Positions 1-8,004 of a stretch of 64,000 nt of DNA are shown here, piece after piece. Made by a program: the position numbers and the translations under genes. Source of the DNA: Pycnococcus provasolii (lineage: Eukaryota; Chlorophyta; Pseudoscourfieldiophyceae; Pseudoscourfieldiales); NCBI GenBank assembly GCA_049487715.1, contig CP150567.1, forward strand, positions 1-64,000, written 5' to 3'. A model generated the notes under the pieces. The model did not search any database, was not told the DNA's origin, and saw only the letters and a program-made list of their open reading frames with translations. Each line of letters starts with the position of its first letter. Position 1 is the stretch's first letter.

Positions 1-180
1 CTCTAACCCTAACCCTAACCCTAACCCTAACCCTAACCCTAACCCTAACCCTAACCCTAACCCTAACCCTAACCCTAACCCTAACCCTAACCCTAACCCT
101 AACCCTAACCCTAACCCTAACCCTAACCCTAACCCTAACCCTAACCCTAACCCTAACCCTAACCCTAACCCTAACCCTAA
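1..180. repeat. Telomere, CCCTAA array
   Basis: About 30 uninterrupted copies of CCCTAA start at base 3. On the + strand at a left end this is the C-rich strand of a TTAGGG-type telomere, so the window begins at, or within a few repeats of, a natural chromosome end. Bases 181-250 hold degenerate copies. Confidence 0.97.
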
Positions 181-250
181 TTGAAACCCCTAATCCCAAA
201 CCCCCAATTATTTTCAAACCCCTAAACTCAAACCTTAACCCTAACCCTAA

Positions 251-904
251 CCCAAAAAAAAAGCCCCATACATTTTGGTCGGGCTCGACCAAAATGGTCG
301 GCAAAAAATCAATGGCGTTTTTTTTGCATGGGCATAACCAGTCAGATGGGGGGAGTAACGCAGGCACTTTGTTTTAGCAATACCGCACAAAAAATTTTTG
401 TCGACCATTTTGGTCGGGCTCGACCATTTTGGTCGGGCTCGACCTAAATGGTCGGCAGAGGGAAGGGAGTGTTAGGGTATACACCGTTCATTTTGTGAAT
501 GCAATCCTGGCAGGCATTTTATAACCATCCGCCAGCCTTGCCAGCCTAATACACACCTTTCACCAAATATAAAATGCTTTTTAATTGCATTCTTCGACCA
601 AAAGGCCTCCGGAAACAAGGGGTACGCTGGCATTTCAGTGGCTTAATAATCCGTTTTGCCACCTTAACCTCCCATACAAGCGAATTATTAATTGAAAATA
701 CGAATTAACCGAGCAGGTGCTCGACCAAAAAAAACCGTTCAAGGGAGGCTTCCATTTGAGCCTCTGGACCTTTTTGGTAGAGAAAAAAAAGCCCAAGGAT
801 TGTCGGGGGGGTCCCCTTACAAAAAAATGATTTATTTAATTGCAAAGGGGCGTCTCCCACTATAGAAAAACAGCCTTGCAAATCCTTGGCACCTGTAAAG
901 GCAT
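251..904. other. Telomere-proximal subtelomere with palindromic CGACC-TTT-GGTCG motifs
   Basis: No gene is visible. The stretch is AT-richer than the rest of the window and carries several copies of a near-palindrome built on CGACCATTTTGGTCG, joined by GGGCT spacers. Copies are near 276-302 and 400-452, with half copies near 594 and 720. Similar copies occur far inside the arm near 5752 and 21034. Confidence 0.7.
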
Positions 905-1105
905 CTAACCCTAACCCTAACCCTAACCCTAACCCTAACCCTAACCCTAACCCTAACCCTAACCCTAACCCTAACCCTAACCCTAACCCTAACCCTAACC
1001 CTAACCCTAACCCTAACCCTAACCCTGTAACCCTAACCCTAACCCTGTAACCCTAATTGTAACCCTAATTGTAACCCTAATTGTAACCCTAATTGTAACC
1101 CTAAT
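905..1105. repeat. Second telomere-like array, becoming degenerate
   Basis: Perfect CCCTAA repeats run from about 905 to 1026. The array then decays into CCCTGTAA and CCCTAATTGTAA variants up to 1105. It lies about 0.7 kb from the terminal array, which suggests an older chromosome end that was healed or joined, or a copy inserted by recombination. Confidence 0.9.
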
Positions 1106-1262
1106 TGCCAGGCTGGCAGTTTGACCCACATGTTGAAAAAAAAATTTCGCCTCCGGTATGCGGACGACCGTCGGCCAGCGTCGTGCAGAACGAAGCCAAT
1201 AACAACAGCCATTTGTTTAGCCCGCCGTTTCCGGCGATATCTTGCCATATCACCAAGTAGCG
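1106..1262. repeat. Subtelomeric repeat unit, copy 1
   Basis: A ~157-bp block starting TGCCAGGCTGGCAG directly follows degenerate telomere repeats. It recurs at 1354-1511 with about ten differences. Short open frames cross it on both strands but show no protein family I recognise. Bases 1225-1248 are the exact reverse complement of 6295-6318, inside the recombinase element further in. Confidence 0.85.
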
Positions 1263-1353
1263 CGGTAATGTTATGTTGTTAAAAGTTATGGGCGCAAGGC
1301 TCGAGACCCGCGCATTTTTGCGTATTCAACGCAACCCTAATGATAACCCTAAA

Positions 1354-1511
1354 TGCCAGGCTGGCAGTTTGACCCACATGTTGAAAAAACATTTTCGCCT
1401 CCGGTATGCGGCTGACCGTCGGCCAGTGTCGTGCAGAACGAAGCCAACAACAACAGCCATTTTTTTCACCCGCCGTTTCCGGCGATATCTTGTCATATCA
1501 CCAAGTAGCGC
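1354..1511. repeat. Subtelomeric repeat unit, copy 2
   Basis: Second copy of the 1106-1262 block, again preceded by CCCTAA-like sequence (ACCCTAATGATAACCCTAA). It has the same TGCCAGGCTGGCAG start and the same GTTTCCGGCGATATCTTG core with one change. The shared telomere-like prefix suggests the unit moves or duplicates together with telomere repeats. Confidence 0.85.
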
Positions 1512-1696
1512 GATGATTTGGTTTTGTGCCGCGCTTTTGAAGCAATACGCTTTGTCATGTGGTTGAGTCCGTGTTCATATGTGGGTTGTTTCTTGTGACG
1601 AATCAGCCAATCAACGTTTGACTGAGTGCGAGAGAGTTTCCCTTTCTTTGGTTTTGTCACGCTCCTTGCCTCCTTCTCGCGCTTCCAGTCGCTTGC
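1512..1696. other. Non-coding subtelomeric spacer
   Basis: Between the second repeat unit and the minisatellite I see only short open frames with no recognisable protein and no RNA gene. Confidence 0.5.
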
Positions 1697-1972
1697 GAGC
1701 TGCTCACCTTACCTTGAGCTGCTGATGCGAGCTGCTCACCTTACCTTGAGCTGCTGATGCGAGCTGCTCACCTTGCCTTGAGCTGCTGATGCGAGCTGCT
1801 CACCTTACCTTGAGCTGCTGATGCGAGCTGCTCACCTTGCCTTGAGCTGCTGATGCGAGCTGCTCACCTTGCCTTGAGCTGCTGATGCGAGCTGCTCACC
1901 TTACCTTGAGCTGCTGATGCGAGCTGCTCACCTTACCTTGAGCTGCTGATGCGAGCTGCTCACCTTACCTTG
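1697..1972. repeat. 32-bp minisatellite, 8.6 copies
   Basis: Eight full units and one partial unit of a 32-bp repeat begin GAGCTGCTCACCTT and end GAGCTGCTGATGC. Units are almost identical and differ mainly at one A/G position (TTACC or TTGCC), in the order A A G A G G A A A. The 32-bp period is not a multiple of three, so it does not look coding. There are no unique spacers, so it is not a CRISPR array. Confidence 0.93.
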
Positions 1973-2468
1973 TTTGCGCCGCTACGGTCGGCGCTGTAAC
2001 TCAGTTAATTTTTCTTGTTTAAATAAACTTTAGAATTCAACCTTGTTACTAACTTGTTAACTACGTGTCTTAAGACGACGTAAACAAGAAAAACCGTAGT
2101 GAAAAGACCACCACCGTGACACCCGGGAAGGGGACAACCAGGGAAGGTGAGGCAAGTGCCAAAGGGCCGGGGAAAACCATCTGTCCTTAGATCCATTTGG
2201 ATCAGGTTCGTCCGTGGGGACCCATCACCTCAACCACATCCAACGGATCTCTCGGCATGTCGACATCATGTCGACATCCATGCTGTGCCATTAATACGTA
2301 ACCAATCAGGTGTCGACATGTGACGTCGATTCCTTCACAAGATCTCTTAAAGATTCCATTTTCTATATAATATCCAGTAGAGTTAGTAGTCCTAACTACT
2401 AACTCTCAAACCATAAACTCCAACATATCCAGTGATCCAATAATGGATCCCAGATCCAGGTATGAGTT
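1973..2468. other. Subtelomeric spacer upstream of the RCC1-like fragment
   Basis: No convincing gene. A cluster of GTCGACAT palindromes lies near 2258-2320. A CCAAT box is near 2302. A 15-base stretch at 2242 resembles the 5' motif of 5.8S rRNA but does not continue as rRNA. Confidence 0.4.
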
Positions 2469-2897
2469 ATGACTCTCGTCAACAACGACGACGGCCAGGC
2501 GCCTCCCGATGGCGTAGACGGCGACTTTGTCGCGATCGCAGCGGGTAATCGACACTCGCTCGCGTTGCGACGCAACGGCAGTGTCGCGTGCTGGGGCTCT
2601 AACTGCGCCGGCCGGGCGCCTCCCGACGGCGTCGAGGGTGACTTTGTCGCGATCGCTGCCGGTGGTCTACACTCGCTAGCGTTGCGACGCAACGGCAGTG
2701 TCGCGTGCTGGGGACTCAACGGCTCAGGCCAGGCGCCTCCCGACGGCGTCGAGGGTGACTTTGTCGCGATTGCTGCGGGTGGCAGTCACTCGCTGGCGTT
2801 GAGACGCGACGGTAGTGTCGCGTGCTGGGGACTCAACGACGGAGGTCAAGCGCCTCCCGCCGGCTTGGACGGTCCTTTTAAGACGCCAGAGGTGTAA
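2469..2897 (+). CDS. Truncated RCC1-like repeat protein
   Basis: 142 residues made of about three and a half copies of a 39-residue repeat of the form GDFVAIAAG-x-HSLALRR-x-GSVACWG-x-N-x-GQAPPDG. This is an RCC1-type blade; full propellers have about seven. Two longer relatives are in this window (24124-25254 and 53537-54556). Both have a ~70-100-residue charged N-terminal region that this gene lacks, so it is probably a 5'-truncated subtelomeric copy. Adjacent repeats are very similar at DNA level, as expected for recent tandem expansion. Whether it is expressed cannot be judged. No specific molecular function can be assigned. Confidence 0.7.
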   Translation: MTLVNNDDGQAPPDGVDGDFVAIAAGNRHSLALRRNGSVACWGSNCAGRAPPDGVEGDFVAIAAGGLHSLALRRNGSVACWGLNGSGQAPPDGVEGDFVAIAAGGSHSLALRRDGSVACWGLNDGGQAPPAGLDGPFKTPEV

Positions 2898-2972
2898 CAT
2901 TCGAGTTGTAACATTCGCAGACACACATTGTAGTTGAAATCACTTTGAAAAACATCTTTTTTTCGCTACACG

Positions 2973-3024
2973 TGTATGTATGTATGTATGCATGCATGTA
3001 TGCATGCCTTCCTTCCTTCCTTCC
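2973..3024. repeat. ATGT/ATGC and TTCC microsatellites
   Basis: A run of TATG/CATG tetranucleotides (about 2973-3008) passes directly into four TTCC units (about 3008-3024). It sits immediately after the 3' end of the CDC45-like fragment on the minus strand. Confidence 0.85.
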
Positions 3025-3830
3025 TCACGCAGCAGTAGTAGCCTCTCCGCCGCGACGGGTCGCCTTCTGCAGCTGCTCAGCCTCGAGTGCCTGCAGAAAG
3101 GAGTTGAACTCACTGCGCGGAATCTCCAACCAGCTCGCCTCGAAGCCCTGCGTGCGCACGTCCGCGCCGCTTCTCTCCGCCGCGCGACCAAAGGCAAGGC
3201 TGAAGCGGTTGTACGCACCACCCTCGCGAACGGTTCCCACGACGAGAATGTTGCCAGTGCCGTCTGCGGAAGATGATGATGAGGGGTTGGCGGTGGAAGG
3301 AAAACTAATACTAGGCGTGCACACCACCATCGGCTTCGGCCTCTTGCCATCCTGCACGAGAGCATCCATGGTGAAGTGCGCAAGTCGGCAGAGCGCGAGC
3401 GGGTGACTGAGGATGGCGCCGCCAATGCCTCGCGAGGTACCGCTCAAGTCCATGAGTCGGAACGAGTGAATGTACCTAATCTGCTTCTTCGTGATGGCAT
3501 GCCCGCCCTGATCGATGATGGCGCGGTGCAGCCGCATACTGAGCACGATGCCGCGCTTCAGCTCGCTGTTTTGCTCCAAGTCGCACGTCAGAGCACTGCG
3601 AGCTCGCCAAAATGATCTGGCAACCTCCTCACTCGCGAGTGCTGCTGCCGCGGCGGTGGCGTCATCCTCAGCATCACCGCGCGCAAGCTCGTCGCCATCA
3701 CCCTGATCCAAAAGCGCATCATTCTGGCTCTTACGGCTCGATTCGAGCAGCGCGGTAATCGCATACACGACATCACTCGCGCTGACCGAAGAGTTGTACC
3801 CGTGGTGCCTCACGAACGTCGGCATGCGCG
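3025..3830 (-). pseudogene. CDC45: CDC45 C-terminal fragment
   Basis: About 265 residues match the C-terminal half of CDC45, the replicative helicase (CMG) cofactor. Visible blocks in order: SASDVVYAITALLES, IIDQGGHAITKKQI, SHPLALCRLAHF, KPMVVCTPSI, NILVVGTVREGG, NRFSLAFGRAAERSGA and a final ASWLEIPRSEFNSFLQAL. A stop codon ends it normally at 3025. The N-terminal DHH-like half is absent: upstream of about 3825 the same DNA reads, in another frame, as polyketide-synthase ketoreductase. The open frame runs on to 4149 but the upstream part is not CDC45. It is a broken copy; an intact CDC45 must exist elsewhere because the gene is essential. Confidence 0.85.
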
Positions 3831-4140
3831 GCGGCGTCGAGCGCGGCATTCGCGGCGCAGTAGTTGGACTGCCCCGGCGAGCCGAGGAACGCCGCCAGCG
3901 ACGAAAACAGAACCTGCGCCGATACCGCGTTCGCGTGTGTTGCTTGCACCAGCGTTCCCAGGCTGTCCACCTTCGCCGCAAACACGCGCCGCACGCCTGA
4001 CGCGCGCTGCTGGGCGAGCGTCGCGTCCGCGAGCACGCCGCCGGCACGTCGACGTGCCCCGAAGCGACGCGCAGAGCGCACGTCACATCCACCGCCGATC
4101 CGTCGAGCGCAAGTGGCGCGGGGATGCTGCACATCCGCAA
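3826..4140 (-). pseudogene. Polyketide-synthase ketoreductase (KR) domain fragment, frameshifted
   Basis: One minus frame reads GVLADATLAQQ, RRVFAAKVDSLGTLVQA and VLFSSLAAFLGSPGQSNY followed by AANAALDAAA. These are the characteristic blocks of the KR domain of type I polyketide synthases; the catalytic Tyr is in the SNYCAAN segment. The preceding strand (LDGSAVDVTCALRVASGHVDVPA) is in a different frame, so a frameshift lies near 4010-4030. The fragment joins CDC45 sequence at about 3815-3828 and OPR-like sequence at about 4140-4180. Only ~100 residues of a multidomain enzyme are present, so it cannot be functional. Confidence 0.8.
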
Positions 4141-4149
4141 GTGACGCAC

Positions 4150-4690
4150 AGCATGCTTCGCCGTGCGCTCCTACAAGCATCGTAATCCACGACCACAGCA
4201 TGTTCGCGACATCCTGCGGCGTGAAGTCGTCGACGCAAGCGAGCATGCGGCGCTCCAGTGCAGCAAGCATCTTGGCTGACGGCTGGTGTCGCATCGTCGC
4301 CCACGCCCACAGCATGTTCGCGACATCCTGCGGCGTGAAGTCGTCGTCCACACTAAGTATTTGGTCGCTCAGTAATGCACCATGGAATGATCCCCGCGGT
4401 ATCTTGATTTGGCCCAAGACCACAGGAGATTGGCAACAGGACGTGCAATTATACTCTCGAAGTTTTTCAGGCGCCCCTCTAGCAGAAGAAGCACGCTGTC
4501 ACGCTGACTCTTGTCGAGCGTTCTCGTGTGATGCCTCCCCGTGAACTTCGCGAGTTTGTTGCTGCTGTACTCACGTGAATCTCGTTGAACTTGCTGACGT
4601 GCTGCTCGACGATGTCCGCGAGTGCACCGTCACTTTGCGCGTTCACGATACGCGTGTTGAGTAATTTCGCCGCCAAGTCCATCTTCGACG
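4150..4690 (-). pseudogene. OPR/RAP-type organelle RNA-binding protein fragment, frameshifted
   Basis: Two near-identical repeats read DDFTPQDVANMLW followed by AWATM or SWITM, separated by HQPSAKMLAALERRML. This pattern is typical of algal octotricopeptide/FASTK-RAP-like proteins that act on organelle transcripts. Further upstream another frame reads LLNTRIVNAQSDGALADIV then FNEIHVSTA, resembling the start of such a repeat array. At least two frame changes break the reading. No RAP domain is present. It abuts the KR fragment on one side and the secreted-protein fragment on the other. Family assignment rests on repeat style only. Confidence 0.6.
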
Positions 4691-5328
4691 CGACGAAGAT
4701 GGACTGTGCACCGTCGATCGTCCATAGCTGTGGTGGCGATGCGCGTCAGGCTCAGCGAAACGGCAACGGGCGGGAAGACGTCAGCGTACGGGGCGACGGC
4801 GACGGCAAGCGACGCGTTCGACGGCACGTCGCGTCCGTACGTCCACTTCGCGGGAAGGCTTGCAATCCACACGGCGGCTGCCATGTTGCGCGGCACAACG
4901 TCGACGCGCAATGTCGCCTGTTCGTTTGCGCTAAGCGCGAGCGTCCCTCGTCTGTACCACGTCGCACACGCGGCAGGTTCGTCGTTTGTGACCTGCGTTA
5001 ACGTTGGCGCTCCGACGTCACTTGCGGGTGCCAAGGCGAGCCACACGGCGGTTCCGCTGGACGTGAGCTTCACCTCCAGGTTGATCGCCGCCTCGCCTGT
5101 GGTGGTATTCACATCCAGCCACGGCGGCAAGTTCGCCGGCCTTGTCGTCGTCGTCTGCGTCGGCGGCGTCGCACGTAACCTCGGGTATCCCGACGCGAAC
5201 GGCGGTGCGATTCCGAGCGGCGGAAGATCGTCGAGGCCATAGAATGTGGCTTCGGTTCTTGCTTTGTTTATGCAGGCGAGCGTGCCGACGAGCGTCAACA
5301 GAACGCGCCACCACCACCTCCTCGGCAT
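4630..5328 (-). CDS. Secreted protein of unknown function, 3' end replaced
   Basis: Starting at ATG 5328, the product (232 residues) begins MPRRWWWRVLLTLVGTLACI, a good signal peptide. A Pro/Thr-rich segment follows, then a domain with AVWLALAPASDVGAPTLTQV and a cysteine-containing strand. This domain resembles residues ~190-290 of the secreted protein at 8474-10285 (AYAVVVKDGDAAPSCSQV), so the two are probably related. Beyond about 4690 the frame runs into DNA that reads as OPR-like protein in another frame, so the natural C-terminus is lost. Function unknown. Confidence 0.55.
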   Translation of the reverse strand: MPRRWWWRVLLTLVGTLACINKARTEATFYGLDDLPPLGIAPPFASGYPRLRATPPTQTTTTRPANLPPWLDVNTTTGEAAINLEVKLTSSGTAVWLALAPASDVGAPTLTQVTNDEPAACATWYRRGTLALSANEQATLRVDVVPRNMAAAVWIASLPAKWTYGRDVPSNASLAVAVAPYADVFPPVAVSLSLTRIATTAMDDRRCTVHLRRVEDGLGGEITQHAYRERAK

Positions 5329-6074
5329 GTTTATATGGGGAGGAAGAAAGCGCAGACTATCATGCGCTAGGTGTGAACGCACGCGTAGTGGTATGCGCAG
5401 CACTGATTTTAAGCCGCGGCATGATGAAGGCAAAGAATGATTCGCGCAGAGCTCAGAGAGGAGGAGAGGGGGAGGAGGATCCAGGTGGCATGGCATCCCA
5501 GGAGGCCCGGCCGTTAGTGAGTGGTTCTGGCCTGTTGCCAGAGCCTTGCAAGCTCTTGCAAGTTCGCGGCCGGTTTATTATGTAGGTTGATGAAGGTGGT
5601 CAAGAAGACGACCCGGCCGCAACAGAGCTTGCGGAGAGTACAAAAATTTGTGCATCAATTTGGGCCTTTTGGGGATGCACGATAGAACAGAAATCCATAG
5701 TGGCAAAAATCGGGCCCATGCGGGCCCCACCAAAAATTGAAGGGTCGGACAATTTTGGTCGGGGCGTTGTACACGTTCGCAGTAACGGCCCACTTTATAC
5801 GTAAACCTTCGGGCGACGACCCACGTGGTGACGCGCTCGAGGCGAACGTCTTCTCGAACCTGTCAACGACAAGCTCGTGGAACTAACTCGATCGTGCGGG
5901 CGACCTGCCGAGGCTCTGGCCAAGTCCCGTGCAATTCACGAGCAGCATCACGGGTGCACTTACATCGTTCCGTGGAGTACTTCCGCGCTGGCTCTTTGCA
6001 AGACTCCAAGGGTATGTGATGGCACCAGGCATACCGAAGAGTAAAGGTGGAAGTGGGGAAGACACGTCATAATA
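5329..6074. other. Intergenic, no confirmed gene
   Basis: I see no gene I can support. A palindrome-family half copy (ACAATTTTGGTCGGGG) is at about 5752-5767. A coding-looking plus frame runs about 5899-6072 but I recognise nothing in it. It may belong to the mobile-element remains that follow. Confidence 0.4.
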
Positions 6075-6251
6075 ATGGAACAACCGGTGCTTCCAACGAC
6101 ATGGGCGTATCGCTACAAGCTCAACCCAGATGGCAGCATCAAGGAATGCCGCAGCAAACTATGCGTAAGAGGCGATCGGGAGACCCACGAATTTGCCAAA
6201 TACAGCGCCATGGTATCTCTACCCATACTTCAAACATTGCGCATGCTTTGA
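6075..6251 (+). mobile_element. Ty1/copia reverse-transcriptase fragment
   Basis: A 58-residue frame reads TTWAYRYKLNPDGSIKECRS, then KLCVRGDRE and YSAMVSLPILQTLRML before a stop. This is the N-terminal block of copia-type reverse transcriptases, where typical copies read WVFKxKxxxDGSxxxxKARLVxxG followed by a YAPV-like segment. Only this block remains: no protease, integrase, catalytic Asp motif or long terminal repeats are visible nearby. A retrotransposon scrap lying just before the recombinase element. Confidence 0.7.
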
Positions 6252-6819
6252 TATAGGCAATGCCTTTGCATCAACACCTGCAAAACGTCGATGCATGGCA
6301 AGATATCGCCGGAAACGGTGCTGACGACTGCACCATCCTCTTCTATTTTGCGTTCCTCTCGGACGAGGACGAGGTTCACAGTCAATCGCTCAATCCTTAT
6401 GTCTCAGCCATCAACCAGGTACACGAGGACCTCGGCTTTCCCAAGCCTGCCATCGGCGGACTCATGCGCCGCATACGCGCCGGCTTCGCCAGCATTGAGG
6501 CAGAGCGCCGCGGACCATCGACGCAGACGGAACCTCTTCCTGCCTTCGTCGCCGCTGCCATCCTCGACCTTGGCTTCTCTGCCACTGACATCTACCTCAT
6601 CCGCGATTGCACCCTGCTCGTGCTCTCCTACTGCTTCTTCTCGCGCGGCGACTCCGGCGTCCGCGCTACCCGCCCTGCCATCCGCATCGATGCTGACGGC
6701 CTCCACCTTGCCGAGGCTGCCAAGAACGTCGCCCGTCTGCTGCCTCGCCTCCTTCGCTACCCCTGGCCCGCTAATTCTGCCGGACGCGCACCGCACGATC
6801 TGCTGCGCCTCTGTTACGG

Positions 6820-7012
6820 TTAACCCTAACCCTAACTCTTTTCTTTGGTTTCTTTGGATTTTCCTTTTCTTTTCTTGGTTTCTTTCTTTTTGTTTATGGA
6901 CCCACTCTTGGGGGGGGGTCCCCCCGTGGGGGGGGGGGGGAAAAAATCCACCCTTCTTTTTAGGGAGTGGGGGGGGGGGGGGGGGGGGGGGGGAGGGTTT
7001 AAAAACACAAAA

Positions 7013-7078
<66 letters not shown>

Positions 7079-7184
7079 AAAGAGAAAAGGGGGGGGGGGG
7101 TTTCGTGAGGGGGGGGGGGGGGGGGGGGGTTTTTTTTTTTTTTTGTTGGGGGTTTTTTTTTTTTTTTTTTTTTGTGGGGGTGTT

Positions 7185-7231
<47 letters not shown>

Positions 7232-7256
7232 TGGGACAACGCCGGGTGGTCTCATC

Positions 7257-7297
<41 letters not shown>

Positions 7298-7343
7298 GGG
7301 TGGGGGAGAGAGGAAACACATGGCCCTTCCCCCTCTCCTCTTT

Positions 7344-7374
<31 letters not shown>

Positions 7375-7449
7375 GTTGTTGTGGACAACAAGGCCGCTCT
7401 CTCTTCCCCCTCTCTCTCTTTTCTCCCCCCCCCCCCCCCCCCCCCCTCT

Positions 7450-7529
<80 letters not shown>
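6820..7529. repeat. Homopolymer block inside the recombinase gene
   Basis: After a short telomere-like motif (6820-6837) the sequence consists of very long runs: G runs near 6970-6994 and 7087-7130, T runs at 7017-7077 (61 T) and 7452-7528 (77 T), and a C run near 7427-7446. Open frames over it encode only poly-Lys, poly-Phe and poly-Pro and are not genes. Such runs are typical of unresolved low-complexity sequence, so exact length and content should not be trusted. Confidence 0.9.
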
Positions 7530-7530
<1 letters not shown>

Positions 7531-7970
7531 CTCTTCTTTACGCGGTCCGCTGCTGCCTGGGCCGATCGCGGCTACTCGCCGCCTGCTCAGCTCTTCCGCC
7601 TTCCCAACGATACCCTCGTGCCCGTCGTCGAACACGGCGTCCGCGAATCCGTTCTACCCGCACGCCTCATGGACGCTGCTCTCACCAACGTGCTGCCCCG
7701 CCTGCCGCACCGCCCTTCTCCGTTCGGCCGCTGGACCAAGAAATCCATCCGCCAGGGTGCCGCCAGCTCTGCACTCGCGATTGGCGTATCCCTTCCACGC
7801 ATCATGCGCTGGGGCATCTGGCTCAGCCTGGAAGCCATTCAGGTCTATCTCGATCCTCTGATGCCCGCCGATCCTCACGCTCATCTCTTTTTTGGCCACC
7901 TTCTGCGGGCTCCTGACTCAGCCCCACTCTACGTGGCTCACTCCAACCAGACCGCCAACAGTGCCGCTGT

Positions 7971-7986
7971 GCCGGTCAGGAGGCAC
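7971..7986 (+). repeat. 16-bp direct repeat, left copy
   Basis: GCCGGTCAGGAGGCAC, within the last codons of the recombinase frame. An exact second copy is at 8451-8466 and the similarity extends left as CCAACAGTGCC. The pair encloses the inverted-repeat element and could be a recombination target or duplication scar. Confidence 0.8.
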
Positions 7987-8004
7987 GTTAGGGTTTCTAG
8001 GTAA

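Larger units (their letters stand above)
6260..8004 (+). mobile_element. Tyrosine-recombinase element (DIRS/Crypton-like), split and degenerate
   Basis: The 5' part (6260-6823) encodes a SAM-like core-binding region: LNPYVSAINQVHEDLGFPKP and RRIRAGFASIEAERRG, then CTLLVLSYCFFSRGDSGVRA with the likely box I Arg. The 3' part (about 7530-8004) encodes the catalytic end: SIRQGAASSALAIGVSLPRI with the box II Arg, MRWGIW, and EAIQVYLDPL with the presumed nucleophile Tyr. The His usually before SIR is Lys here. The halves are separated by TTAACCCTAACCCTAAC and ~690 bp of homopolymer runs. No reverse transcriptase or RNase H is seen beside it, so DIRS versus Crypton is open. Probably inactive. Confidence 0.75.

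Noticed and set aside
1697-1972. CRISPR-like regular repeat
   Set aside because: Units are contiguous with no unique spacers and the genome is eukaryotic; it is a minisatellite.
2242-2260. 5.8S rRNA-like start (CAACGGATCTCTCGG)
   Set aside because: Only ~15 bases match; the conserved continuation of 5.8S rRNA is absent and the sequence turns into GTCGACAT repeats. Chance or a tiny scrap.
2945-3406. Plus-strand open frame over the CDC45 fragment
   Set aside because: The minus strand shows clear CDC45 conservation; the plus frame is a shadow starting in a microsatellite.
6404-7635. Long minus-strand open frames rich in Lys and Pro, and plus-strand Phe-rich frames
   Set aside because: They are translations of T, A, G and C homopolymers and have no protein-like content.
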